From: Berberis thunbergii
Lineage: Eukaryota > Streptophyta > Magnoliopsida > Ranunculales > Berberidaceae
Assembly (NCBI GenBank): GCA_003290165.1
Contig: QNQO01007629.1
Coordinates: forward strand, 62,001 to 126,000
Reading direction: 5' to 3'
Length of the DNA: 64,000 nt
A model generated the notes under the pieces. It saw only the letters and a list, made by a program, of their open reading frames with translations, did no database searches and had not been told where the DNA came from. Every line of letters starts with the position of its first letter. Within the stretch, counting starts at the first letter, position 1. The position numbers and the translations under genes are program-made. Positions 45,984-57,265 of this stretch are shown in pieces.

Positions 45984-48900
45984 AGGAGCTTTTGTAGGTG
46001 GAAGCTCGCCATCCTTCTTTACTGGTGGGAGAGATTTTTCTGCTTCAGTTCTGTTTTCAGGAGCCTGGGTCTCACTTTGTGATGTGGGTTTCACACCATT
46101 TGCATCGTCCTAGAACATGGGAACAAAAGGAGGTAAAGTCAGGCTAGTGATCTTTGTATCAACTCCATTGCTCTGTATTGTCAGGGAGAACTCAGTCATA
46201 TAGACCTTGACAGATTCACAATTTGTTTCCAGCTTCAGAGTATCTTTTCCACCGCTTTTATCTTCCTGGAATATATCCAATCCATGGGACAAACTGATCC
46301 ATGATCAGAGAAAAAAATAAACAGTGTAAACAGAACCAGAAAAGTTAATAAACTAAATAAGAGTAAACCCCAAAACAAATATAATAAAATAAATGTGCAA
46401 ATTGGGGCTCACCTCTTAGATGAAATGACAAGTTTTCCATTTCTGTATTCAGGTTCCTTGTTATTCATCAAATGATAAGAAATTGCTGACACCACAATTT
46501 CTTCAATATAATTACTAAGAACCATTGTGTCTGCAAGACAAATCGAACCAAGATCATCACACTCAAGATCGTTCGCAGCAAATACCTCAGCGATGTGGTT
46601 TCTATTATCTTGAAATTGAATCATTTTCATGTCTTCTTCCAATTGATTTTTCTAGCTAACAAGATGGCTCTCATCTTCGGGTGGCTTGATCTCAATGTTG
46701 TAAGGAAATATCTGGCCGAGTCGTTCATCAAGATCAGTATAATCATTTTCTGAGTCCACTATCCGTGAACCAAGGATCAATATTGATCCCGATAATTTCT
46801 TCAACATTTTTTGGAACATGGTGTATAACCTTGGTGATCAGAAGAGTAGTTTCTCAACATCTCTTAAATAGAGAACAATAGGACTGGTTTTGGATACGGA
46901 AACTAAAGCCTGCATCATGAAGTCAACATCAAACCACAACCATCAACAATTTAATGGAAATATGGATCATATAGACCTCAGCACTGTATCGTATTTAGAA
47001 GTGAAGAGAACTTGAACATCATAGAACATTGGAAGTTGGCCAGAAATTTTACCTTGTAAAGTGCATTTACAAGGACTTTTTCGTCGAAAAAACCAGCTAC
47101 TGGCGCGTTTGAGAGGAGCTGAAAATTTTCGGAGGAATCATGAGATAAAGTAAGACTAGAACTAAATCTTATAGTTGTTTCAGCCAATGCAAAACTCGAG
47201 TGGGCAATCAAACTTTACGATGATCTATGCATTTCTTCTCAGGAAAAAAAGGGGGGGAATGGGGATGAAAATGTCTTTCTCAAAAACTAAAAGGTTCTAT
47301 TCAAACGCAGAAACAACTAAAAGAAATGTTTTGCAGCAGACTTGCTAAAAACTCAAAGTTTCATCAAATTTCCTACTATGAAAATCAATAAGTAACAAAA
47401 TATTGTGAACCAACTTCATTATCATATCTTTGAACTTCAAAAGAAGCACCATTTCCATCCTATAAGGGAATTTCAAAATCCTCGACTCAAAATATATAAA
47501 TGAAAATTAACACCCCTCTACACTGTCCTCACTTAGTCAACATCGCACAACAAGGTGTGGGATTTTCTCAAAAGGCTGAGTTGCTAATAGGGGATTCACC
47601 ACAATTGTGGATCGTTACCACTGTAATTTCCCATTCGAAGTGGGGGGATAATACCCCAAGTGCTCCTCACACCCGTGCACTATGCGTATTAAACAGGATG
47701 TTATATCTATTCTCACTGATATTAACCCATTAGACGATGCCACACACTGGTGTTTATTTTGTGACAATCAGAGAAGATTTTAATACTCTTTCATTGTTAC
47801 CACAGCCGACTCAATGTGGGAAAACACTAACATCTGAAAGACATTATATATGGGTCACATAGTGAATTAATACAGTAGTGATGAGCCCCACACAGCCCAA
47901 GGAAGAACAACACAAAAATTTATTGATAGGCACTCCTAATACACTATCACATAGCTAGGCAGGGTGCTTCCTCCCCCTTGAAAAAAAAAAAAAAAAAAGA
48001 ACAGTATGCCTTGGTATATTGAAGCCAAATGATGATTCAGAATGGTTATAGTTTCTTAAGCACTTTTCTGATTCTCAAAAAATGCTAGAACATGGAAGAA
48101 ACTGAGTTGTATCATGTATAACAAATCAGAAATATCTATCTTCAGCACATAACTTAATTAAATAACACTATACACCACCATTGAACCAGAAAGGTCTACC
48201 TTCCTATTTCGTATAGACTTAGACATATAAAAATAATCAAACAAACAAACAGAAAATAAATAAATAAAAACAAATGTACAATACTCACCACCACCTTTGT
48301 TCTCCTCATTTGGGGAGATGAGTGACAGAGAACCAATAAAGCTGGACATTCTCTCCAGTGTTGTCTCGAAGATAGATCTCTTGAAGGGTTGCAAGAAGAA
48401 AAGAAGAAAGACCTTTATACACCAAATGCATAGAATGTATGAGATATAAAAAATAACTGGGATGAAACTCCTCACAGGCAAAAGAAATGCACTCATATGC
48501 CATACAGACGATTACTACCAAGGGTTGGGCTAGAAGTTTAACTTGGCCCAGCTAATAACGCCACCTTAATTTATTTATTGTCTGGTCATAGAAGAATATT
48601 TACACGAAATTGTATAAAATATATGAGTTAATGTTCCATTTCCTACAAACCTTTAAAAAGAATAAATAAATTGTGTCCAGAAACTTTATTGTGTTTGAAT
48701 TTGAGAAAGGTGTAAACAAAAACTTTCTTGAAGTTATATATATCATGTAACATAATTTTGTATGAAACAAACATGATTATATCAGTTTCTTACAATAATT
48801 GAACAAACATAACCATTCAAACGACACTCTGTAATTTTTTCATAAAATAAACAATTAAAGTTCAATGAATGTGCTCAAAAGCATCCCAAGTCAACTATTT

Positions 48901-50020
48901 GCAAAGTCGTCAATCATGATTGATTCTATTTCTGCCTCTTGCCACTCCCCTCCAAAACAAAAAATTTGAAAATCGACTGAACTGCGAATCCTATAACATA
49001 AAACATATAATGAAATAGATACTCGTATTCATTTAAATACATTTTGAATGAAATAAATATTTTGTTTGGCTATAAATATAAAGAAAGTTTTGACATCGTT
49101 GATATGTTAATAGTTTTTTTAGCATATGTGGGTTGGAACCCTATATATGGATGTTAATTCTAAAACAAATAAAGATCAGAACCAAACGTTAAGCATTTCA
49201 TGCCTGGTCACGATGGTGTTTATAGTTCTAAACTTGGAAGTGGTCGCCAGTGTGAGATGACGCCTGTTTGCAAAAATTTTGTCTAAGCTTACGCCAAAGG
49301 ACCCACTGGGCTAAATGAAATATTTTTTACTTTAGCCCTAAGGTAAGTAATTTATCCTTCTCTGTCAATTCAATTTTCTTTTGTAAATATGTTACCAAGC
49401 CTATAATCAGGGTAATTTTTTAATGGTAGCACCCACATACAAAAATATATAACATAATATCAAGAAACCATACTCATTCGAAGAATTTAAATTTAAGAAT
49501 CTTACAGTTTCTTTATTGCTGCAGCCATATTTGCTTTGTATCTGTAGGAAGCCAATGACAAAATCCAAAAAAGCGTTTAGGGAGGATAAGGAGTAAGCAT
49601 TTAGGCAGGGTAAGTAGAAGACTGTGTCTACTAACCTTGAGGGAAAAGTCGGTTGCATCTAATAACAACAGCTTGGCTTCAAAATAATGTGCTAAAGCTT
49701 TGGCAAGCATTTGTTGGTACATCTCTTTGCCAATCAAAAAAATGCCAATTAGGATGACAACCAAATGATGAATGAATGCAAACTTCCAACATATCAAACA
49801 GATCACATGTAAGAAGCAACTTACCAGCAGGGCCTGAGAGCAATATCGAACGACTTGCAGGTGATAAATTCCGGGTGTACTTGGATAACTCAGCTTGCTT
49901 CAAATGAACAAATGCAGCACTTGTCAATAACACCCGTGTCAGTAAGAAAGACCCATTTTGTGCTTCTCGGTAAACAAATATCCTAGACCTTCAAATGGGA
50001 TTGTCAAAGCTAAATCCATG
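45984..50020 (-). pseudogene. Captured fragment of a DAA1-like AAA-ATPase gene, eight exon pieces
   Basis: Exons in order on the minus strand: about 49825-50020 (VLLTSAAFVHLKQAELSKYT; ILLSGPAG); 49636-49725 (MYQQMLAKALAHYFEAKLLL); 49506-49541 (IQSKYGCSNKET); about 48289-48390 (TTLERMSSFIGSLS); 47053 to about 47150 (DEKVLVNALYK); 46413-46909 (SPIVLYLRDVEKLL to NGKLVISSK); 46206-46293 (LSHGLDIFQEDKSGGKDTLK); 45984-46109 (GELPPTKAP). Donors are GT throughout. This is the region before the AAA core of plant membrane-associated AAA-ATPases (DAA1/At4g02480-like); Walker B and the main ATPase domain are missing. The 497-bp exon has two stops: TGA after EKLLF and TAG for tryptophan after ESHLVS. Confidence 0.85.
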
Positions 50021-50035
50021 ATAAACCAGGTTGAC

Positions 50036-51560
50036 AAGTACCTGGAACATGCATTTGAAATTCATTTATCAAGCAAAGATGAGGCCTAGTGTTTGAGATA
50101 GGTGGGCATCATAAGAGTGCTTACTACAAGTAGAAAAGCTATGCAGAAAAAACATTGATGATCTTAATTAGCTGGGGCTCGTGATATGAACACATAAGGA
50201 ATGCTCTTGTAGCTCATCAACGTAATAAGGATGTTTTGGTTTGACCTCTGATATATAAATATGGTTTGATAACTTTAAAAAAAAAAAAAAAGAGTACGAC
50301 CGTATCTTTAAAAAAATGCATGGTATAGAAGCTAAATCATGCATTCTTAAACTTCAATGTGGGCAAATAATTGTTGATCTAAGCTGAATCAAATATCAAT
50401 CGAGGAGGAGCAAATGGCTCCTTTTCTCTCTGGCATCATGCCTTGAAGACCCACCCCTTTGAGAAACAAATACAGTTGGAGAAACAAAAATGCATGGTAT
50501 AGAAAGACTATAATTTTTGACTAGTAATCAATCTTCATATTAGATACTCACGAACTTGGCCCTTAAGCTTTATGTATTGCATAACTTATAAAGGTTACAC
50601 TTGCATAACTGAACTACTGAAGTGATTGTAATTGTATAGTGTAGCATCTACGACTATATTTTGGGCCCCTCAAGCACCTAGGCCACATGAGGAGCGATAC
50701 AAGATGAAATGCATCACGCCCCAAACTACCCAACTCATAACAATATTGCCCAAGCTCAAAGAATTCTAAAGAAACAAAGACTATGAAAGTTTGTTGAAAA
50801 TTGATGATCTAAGAATGGTGTCGATGAGTGTCTGAACAAATGCCCCTTTGTAGGACTGCCCAATTCATATGGAATACGAACAAGGAATTTCTTTGAAAAT
50901 GGAGTGTGGTTAAACAGATTTGTTTAGCTTAGACAAAATTCTCACATGAGATCAATCTCGACTAAAGGCTGTGGATAAATAATGCTCATCGAGTTTACTT
51001 GGAATTTTTCAACAACTAAACGAGGAACAAAAAAACACTAACTAACTAATGAGCACTTCGAATAGATGATTACAAATATGTATCACTTTTTTGTAAAGCA
51101 TGAATTGATCATTCGAAGAAAAAGTGACCCAAAAAACTAAATGGTGCTGATATATCAACTGTACAATTAAATTTCGTCCCAATGAAATCTGCGTTTTGGT
51201 GACAAAAAAAACTAAACAAAAAGAAAGGTAAATTTGGATGTAGTCTAAATAATGAAGGTATGTCTTTTGACTTGAAAAAAGCTCTATGGTTCAAGTCACT
51301 GGTTGTCCAACTAAATGGTGCATTCGTGCTGAATACGAGAATCCATCAACCATTAGAGGGTAAAATTCAACAAATAACAAAGTACATAAATAAGAATATT
51401 GCCAAAAGGAGATTGATTCCACCTTTTAAGTTTCATGCTAGTTAGGTCAGACATAAATAAAAAAAGCAATCATCGATTGCAGTGGCTAATTTCATGCTAG
51501 TTAGGTCAGAGATTGATTCCCTAATTTCATCATAAATAAAAGAGAACTCTAATTTCATCA
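50036..51560. other. CACTA interior without recognised gene
   Basis: AT-rich sequence between the AAA-ATPase fragment and the GA-rich right flank. It could include intron upstream of the captured exon. No FHA-like exon or transposase seen. Confidence 0.45.
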
Positions 51561-51619
51561 TAAATAAAAGAGAGTGAAAGAGAGAGTACATGTTCGGTTG
51601 CAGTGGTTTATCGATTTTG

Positions 51620-51830
51620 AAGTCGACGGAAGTCGATTGAAGTCGAGGGAGGAGCAGGGAAGTCGAGGGAGCAGTGAAGGAGGGGAGGAGAGAAGTCGAG
51701 GGAGGGAGCAGGGAAGGAGAAGCAGCAGGGAAGTAGAGTCGAGGGAGGGAGCAGGGAAGGAGACGAAGTCGAGTGGAGGGTTTGTGAAGGGGAGCTTCGT
51801 TTTTGTCGATGGAAGTCGAATGGAGGGAAG
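51620..51830. repeat. GA-rich GTCGAGGGAGGAGCAGGGAAG-type tract
   Basis: Irregular repeats of AAGTCGAGGGAGGGAGCAGG next to the right subterminal array. On the minus strand it is a CT-rich tract, as in many plant 5' leaders, and it lies upstream of the captured fragments in their sense. A promoter role is conjecture. Confidence 0.6.
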
Positions 51831-51879
51831 GTCGAGCACCAAAATAGCCCGCCCAATTGTTTTTTTCAGCTTATCATGT

Positions 51880-52375
51880 AGCCACGGTTTTGAGCCATTG
51901 CTAGAGCTAGCCACGGTTTAGAACCGTTGCTAAATTTTTTTTGCAACGGTTTTGAGCCGTTGCTAGAGCTAGCCACGGTTTAGAACCGTTGCTAAATTTT
52001 TTTGTTGCAACGGTTTTGAGTCGTTGCTAGATCTAGCCACGGTTTAGAACCGTTGCTAAATTTTTTGTTGCAACGGTTTTGAGCCGTTGCTAGATCTAGC
52101 CACGGTTTATAACCGTTGCTAAATTTTTTTGTTGCAACGGTTTTGACCGTTGCGAATAATGCCCACGGTCTGGAGCCGTTGCTACTATTAGCCACGGTCT
52201 GGAGCCGTTACTACTATTAGCCACGGTTTTTAGCCATGCCAACTATACCAACGGTTTTAAACCGTGGCCAGGTTGTTTTTTACCCACGGTTTTAAGCCGT
52301 TGGTACTTATAGCTACGGTTTCTGGCCGTGGCAAATACACCAACGGTTTAGAACCGTGGCCAGCTCGACGTAGCT
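51880..52375. repeat. CACTA right subterminal repeat array
   Basis: The same ~20-bp motif as at the left end, here partly organised as four ~62-bp direct repeats (AGCCACGGTTTAGAACCG, TTGCTAAA, then GCAACGGTTTTGAGCCGTTG). It ends just before the terminal inverted repeat. Confidence 0.88.
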
Positions 52376-52397
52376 AAACTGCCCTTTTGGTGTAGTG

Positions 52398-54710
52398 CCA
52401 ATAACATTTACAAAACAGCTTTTAAAACACACCATGGTCATTTTGAGTTTAGAGTAATACCATTTGGGTTGACCAATGCCCCCGCCACCTTTCAAGCCTT
52501 TATGAACCAAGTGTTCCAACCATTCCTCCGAAAATTCATTCTTGTATTCTTTGATGATATATTAGTTTTCAACAAATCCATGGAAGAAGACATTCGTTAC
52601 TAAGAATTCACATTGTCCACATTAAGAGCTCACTCCCTATTCGCTAAGCTTTCTAAGTGCTCGTTTGCCCAACCGACACTCACCTACCTTGGCCACATTA
52701 TAAACTCTATGGGGGTGTCTGCTAATCCTTTAAAAGTTGAGGCCATGATTCATTGGCCAACACCACATAACTTGAAAACCTTGATAGCCTTAATAGGTTA
52801 TTGTAGGAAATTTGTGAAGCACTATGGGCTATTAGCTAAGCGACTCACGGATCTATTGAAGAAAGATTCATTTTTTTGGTCTCCAATTGCTCAACAAGTT
52901 TTTGAATCCCTCAAGATGGAAATGAGCTCAACACCTGTACTACAATTGCCCAATTTTGATCAACTTTTCTTCATTGAAATTGATGCCAGGTCAGTTGGGG
53001 TTGTTCTATCACAGCAAGGACACCCAATTGCTTACTATAGCAAATCCCTTAGCCCTAAGAACATGGGTTTCTCGACGTATGAAAAGGAATTACTTGCAAT
53101 TGTGTTGGCTGTATACAAATGGAAATCTTACTTGATTGGTGCAAAATTCTTCATCTTAACAAACCATCAGAGCATTAAGCATCTCCTCGACCAGAAACTG
53201 ACCACAATTCTTCAACAAAAGTGGCTGGCAAAGTTGCTTGGTTTTGATTATTGCATCAGCTACAAGAAAGGTTCAGACAATTAAGTTGCAGACTCATTAT
53301 CCAGAATCCCTTACAATGAGTCCAGCTGTTTGGCCATCTCCCAGGTGTTCCCTCAGTGGCTACAAGAAGTTACTAATAGCTACATGACTGACAAGCAAGC
53401 TCAGGAACTAATTACCAAACTGTTGGTGTTGCCAACTTCAGTTCCCCATTTTTCTCTGTTGAATGATAAACTAAAATACAAGAATTCCATCTATATTGGG
53501 TGCTCAAGCCAGCTGAGATTGCAAATCCTATAGACCGTACATGTTTCCCCCTTAGGTGGACATTCGGGTATCACTGCCACACACCAGCGCATCAAGCATC
53601 ATTTCTATTGGCCTCACCACAAAACTCAAATCATAGAATTCATTGCCTCTTGCGACATTTGCCAATGCAACAAAGGTGATCAGACAGGTTACTGTGGATT
53701 GCTACAACCGCTACTTATACCAGAGCACGCGTGGCAACACATTAGCATGAATTTCATCTAAGGACTACCATCATCTCAAGCAAAGTCAGTTATTCTTGTT
53801 GTGGTGGATAGACTAGCGAAATTCAATCACTTCATTGCTCTCTCGCATCCATTTACTACCCATACGGTTGCAGAGGTCTTCCTACAACAGGTTTATAAAC
53901 TGCATGGTATGCCACAAACAATTGTCTCAAATAGAGACAAGGTGTTTCTGAGCACCTTTTGGAAGGATTTGTTTTTTGTTCTTGGTACCACACTGCCACT
54001 TAGCACCGCATACCATCCATAGACAGACGGATACACGGAAAGAACGGACAAACTTCTATCTCAAGACATATCTCCAATGTCTCACTGGTCACACATCGTC
54101 GAAGTGAACGAAATGGCTTTACTTGACTGAATTTTGGTTTAATACCAACTTTCACTCAAGCTTGAACACCACACCATTTCAAGCTCTATACGGGTATAGT
54201 CCTCCATTCTTAGCATTGTCACCTACTGCTTCCCTCTCCATCCCAGAAGTTCAAAAAGTACCTACAGCATCGTACCGACATGTTAAACATTATCAAAGAA
54301 AGATTGGTTAAGGCTCAAGAATGAATGAAGCAATACGCTGATCGATATCGCCAAGATAAATCTTTCTCTATTGGAAATTGGGTATATTTCAAATTGCAAC
54401 CATATAGATAGACATCCGTGCAATTACGTTGGAATCTAAAGCTCTTGTCGAAATATTATGGACCATTAATCCAAGTTTTAGTGAAAATTGGGATTGTTGC
54501 ATATCGTCTCGACCTCCCAACTGAATCGAAGATACACCTAGTCTTCCACATCTTACAAATGAAGAAGAAAATTGGAGCATCAGCAAGACATTCACCATCC
54601 TTGCCACTGGTCGACCATGACGATAGTTTTCTGGCAAAACAAATAGCAATTTTGGGGTGTCGTCTTATCCAAGGCAAAACAGAGCCATGACCCAAGTTTT
54701 AATCCACTGG
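52398..54710 (+). pseudogene. Reina-like RT C-terminal part, RNase H, integrase, chromodomain start
   Basis: Resumes after the CACTA element with YKTAFKTHHGHFEFRVIPFG, LTNAPATFQAFMN and the catalytic FFDDILVF at about 52550. RNase H: IEIDARSVGVVLSQQGHPIA and FSTYEKELLAIV. Integrase: GHSGITATHQRIKHHFYWP (zinc region), SCDICQCNKG, VVVDRLAKFNHFI and STAYHP, then TAG at 54020-54022 in place of glutamine. A GPLIQVLVKIG...AYRLDLP GPY/F-like module follows. The last part, MTQVLIHW, is the first strand of a chromodomain, cut off where the right LTR begins. Confidence 0.88.
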
Positions 54711-54734
54711 TCGAACTCTATGGTCAACGCACAG

Positions 54735-55053
54735 GCGGGAAGTTTAAATGGAGAAGAAAAGGGGTAAAAATGTAATTTGTAAATTTTTTTTCGGTTAGGA
54801 CCACTGTTGAGTAACACATGTCATAATGTAGTGGTGTAATTTGAAGTTTATGTTATACTTTCCCTTTAAAAAAGGGAAGAAAACCCTAAATAGGGCAAGT
54901 ATTTTGGGTATTAGGTCTTATAGGCTCATTCACTTCGATTGAGAAGATTTCTCTATAATTTTTCCTTCACTTTGTTTGAATATCGAATCAGTATTCCTTT
55001 CTTCTTATCTCTTATTCTTGATTGTGAGATCTAAGATTGTCAATTACTTGACA
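54735..55053 (+). repeat. Reina-like element right LTR, left edge truncated
   Basis: Similarity to the left LTR starts near ACAGGCGGGAAGTTTAAATGG. The first ~35 bases of the LTR and the end of the chromodomain are replaced or lost. It ends CTTGACA, then ACTTC. Confidence 0.75.
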
Positions 55054-55058
55054 ACTTC

Positions 55059-55438
55059 AAAACTAGAATACTCAGTAATCGTTTGTGTTTGAGCCACAGT
55101 ATTACTGATCACAGATGTTCTATATATGACATTAGCTTTAATTTATTATCACATTGGATTATATTACTCGAGAGTAGCAAGCTTGTACATAATCTCCAGC
55201 ATATTTTGCAATGAATTTGATGAAAGGAACAAACTAATAAGCCATCCCTTTCATGTGCTGGAGTTTAGTATATCCATCGATTCCACTTCTGGTGCCCTTT
55301 AAGATCTTGTTCAAAAGTGATTATGCTCTACTGCATGCACTCTGTAGATAACCATTTTATTTATTTATTTTCTTTGTTGACAAAGATTACATTCTAATTT
55401 TATATAATCTTTCGAGTTAAAGAGTCTTCAAAGTTTAA
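55059..55438. other. Spacer between Reina-like element and Gypsy-3
   Basis: AT-rich; no ORF or repeat recognised. It continues at 60239 across Gypsy-3. Confidence 0.5.
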
Positions 55439-55443
55439 AGATA

Positions 55444-55938
55444 TGATGTAGGAATTTGAGCTTCTAGGGTTCCTAATTTGCTCTCAAAGTTAATTTATAA
55501 ATATAGGGTTCCTAATTTGCTCTCGAAGTTATTTACTAAATAACTTATCTGTAGTCTTTCAGTTAATTAGGAGTCTTTTTAGTTTCCTTTTAGGATTAGG
55601 CTTTGCTTTTTCCTTTAGGAATAGACTGTTTGTTATTTTCGTCTTTGATTCTACGTTTTTTTTAGGAATATGTTGTTTGTTATTCAAGTTATTTGAGCAC
55701 TATAAATAGAGTTCTTCCTCAATATCGTAGGTAGATTTTGATAATTAATACACTTTATATATTTTCTCTGAGGAGATTATTGTGTTCTTCTTTTTTTCCT
55801 ACTTTTTGGATTATTGGTGCGCCAATCAACGAATTGTAGAACCCTTGTTTCTGGATTATTGGTGAGCCAATCAACGGATTCAAGCATGTCATTTAATTTT
55901 GTTCTCATCTTTCTTTTTCTTGTTTCCGCGCTGCATCA
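55444..55938 (+). repeat. Gypsy-3 left LTR
   Basis: TGATGTAGGAATTTGAG... to ...CGCGCTGCATCA. It contains two copies of CTAGGGTTCCTAATTTGCTCTC and a CACTATAAATAGAG TATA box near 55700. Confidence 0.93.
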
Positions 55939-55940
55939 GT

Positions 55941-55952
55941 TGGTATTAGAGC
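55941..55952 (+). other. Gypsy-3 primer-binding site
   Basis: TGGTATTAGAGC, one mismatch from the tRNA-Met primer site, two bases after the LTR. Confidence 0.88.
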
Positions 55953-55969
55953 CTAGTACATTCTTTATT

Positions 55970-57265
55970 ATGGCACCTCGTCAACCAAGGGAGGCGACAG
56001 TTGAAAACATATATGAGAGGGATGAAGAGAGGCAACGTGCCGAAGCTGGTCAAATTCTTCAAGTTGACGCACATGTAGCATAGGTACAAGCCCAACTTGA
56101 AACCACAAACGCTAATCTTGAGATCACAAACGCTAACCTCACGGCCCTAACTGAACAAATGATGAGGCTCTTACAAATTCACCCTGGTAAACAACCAAAT
56201 CAGCAACCACACGCCGAAGAGGGAGATGTCGAGTTTGATGAGCACTTCAAAGGACATTTGAGGGGTCGTGGTGGGAGGCATGGCACTAGAGGACAGGGCT
56301 TCAATAACCGTCAATATCGTCATGATTATGAAGAGGACACAGATGAGGACTTCAAGAATCCTTTCGGAGGACGCAGACATCGTATGGCGAATTGTCAAAA
56401 GGGTGAAAGGAGCAGAAAATGTCTATTCATAGACAATGAAGAGCTGGGAGAGGACGAGCAGTTCCACGTCAACTCGAATGAGGGTGAATCGCTATTTGAT
56501 TCAAATTTTGTGCAAGAGGAGGTTGTCGGAGGAGACGAATGTCAATTACTTGTAGTCCGACGAGTTTGTTTTACACCACGAGTAACAGATGGCAATGGTT
56601 GGTTGAGGAACAATATCTTTCAAACCCTTTGCACAACGGCAGAAAAAGTGTGTCGTTTGGTAATAGACTCGGGAAGCTGCAAGAATGTGGTATCCGAAAA
56701 AACGGTTCACGAACTAGGGATGAAGACGGAAGACCATCCGAGTCCTTACAAGCTATATTGGCTAAAGAACGGTGATCAAGTAACGGTCTCTAAGCGTTGT
56801 TTGGTTTCATTTTATATTGGTTCAATCTATAAGGATAATGTGTGGTGTGATGTGGTGAACATGGATGCATATCATATTCTCTTGGAGCGTCCATGGCAAT
56901 TTGATAGAGTTGCAATAAACGATGGTAGGAGAAACACATATAGCTTCTTATTTAACCAAGTCAAAATTGTCCTAACTCCAGCTAAGGAAGAAGCTCCAAA
57001 AGTGGTACAGAGAGGGAATCTGAATTTATTGACTAGATCATCGTTTATGGGAGAATTACAAAGGAATGGGATTGTGTTTGTATTGATTGGGAAGGATAGT
57101 GGTAGCGTTGTACTCGACATTCCAGAATTGGTCCGTCCACTTCTTGATCAATTCCAAGATGTCTTCCCAGATGATTTACCGCAAGGATTACCACCTTTAC
57201 GAGATATTCAACACCGCATTGATTTAGTGCCCAAATCAAAATGTCCCAATAGACCCCATTATTGA
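55970..57265 (+). pseudogene. Gypsy-3 gag (reduced), protease and RT linker
   Basis: From the ATG at 55970 (MAPRQPREATVENIYE) the frame is open to 57265 except TAG at 56079-56084, where glutamine is expected. The N-terminal coiled coil (TNANLEITNANLTALTEQM) and an Arg/Gly-rich stretch are followed by the end of gag, but the Retrotrans_gag core and zinc knuckle are absent, an apparent deletion near FGGRRHRMANC. Protease LVIDSGSCKNVVS and DAYHILLERPWQFD follow. The frame closes with TGA at 57263-57265, where arginine is expected before RT. Confidence 0.88.

Larger units (their letters stand above)
41135..52397. mobile_element. CACTA (En/Spm) transposon with four captured host gene fragments
   Basis: It starts CACTACACCAAAAACCCCC and ends GCCCTTTTGGTGTAGTG, the CACTA terminal inverted repeats, flanked by the 3-bp duplication CCA (41132-41134 and 52398-52400). 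Both ends carry arrays of short CGGTT..CCGTGGC subterminal repeats. I find no TNPD-type transposase or TNPA-type protein in 11.3 kb, so it is non-autonomous. The interior holds exon pieces from an AAA-ATPase, GAR formyltransferase, a dienelactone-hydrolase-like gene and an ABC1-like kinase, all on the minus strand with introns, plus a copia RT relic. Acquisition was probably at the DNA level. Confidence 0.95.
38652..55053 (+). mobile_element. Reina-like chromovirus (Ty3/gypsy), split by a CACTA element
   Basis: LTRs of about 347 and 319 bp; flanks GCTTC (38647-38651) and ACTTC (55054-55058) form a one-mismatch TSD. Gag, protease, RT, RNase H, integrase and the start of a chromodomain lie in order on the + strand. 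Removing the CACTA element at 41135-52397 leaves about 5.1 kb, a normal Reina size. The RT resumes exactly after the CCA duplication. Several stops and frameshifts make it inactive. Confidence 0.85.

Noticed and set aside
51558..51921. ORFs of about 115 codons on both strands near the CACTA right end
   Set aside because: Both are translations of the GA-rich repeat tract, with Glu/Gly/Arg or Ser/Pro/Leu bias.
51992..52195. ORF with repeated SNGSKPWLDLAT
   Set aside because: A translation of the ~62-bp subterminal direct repeats, not a gene.
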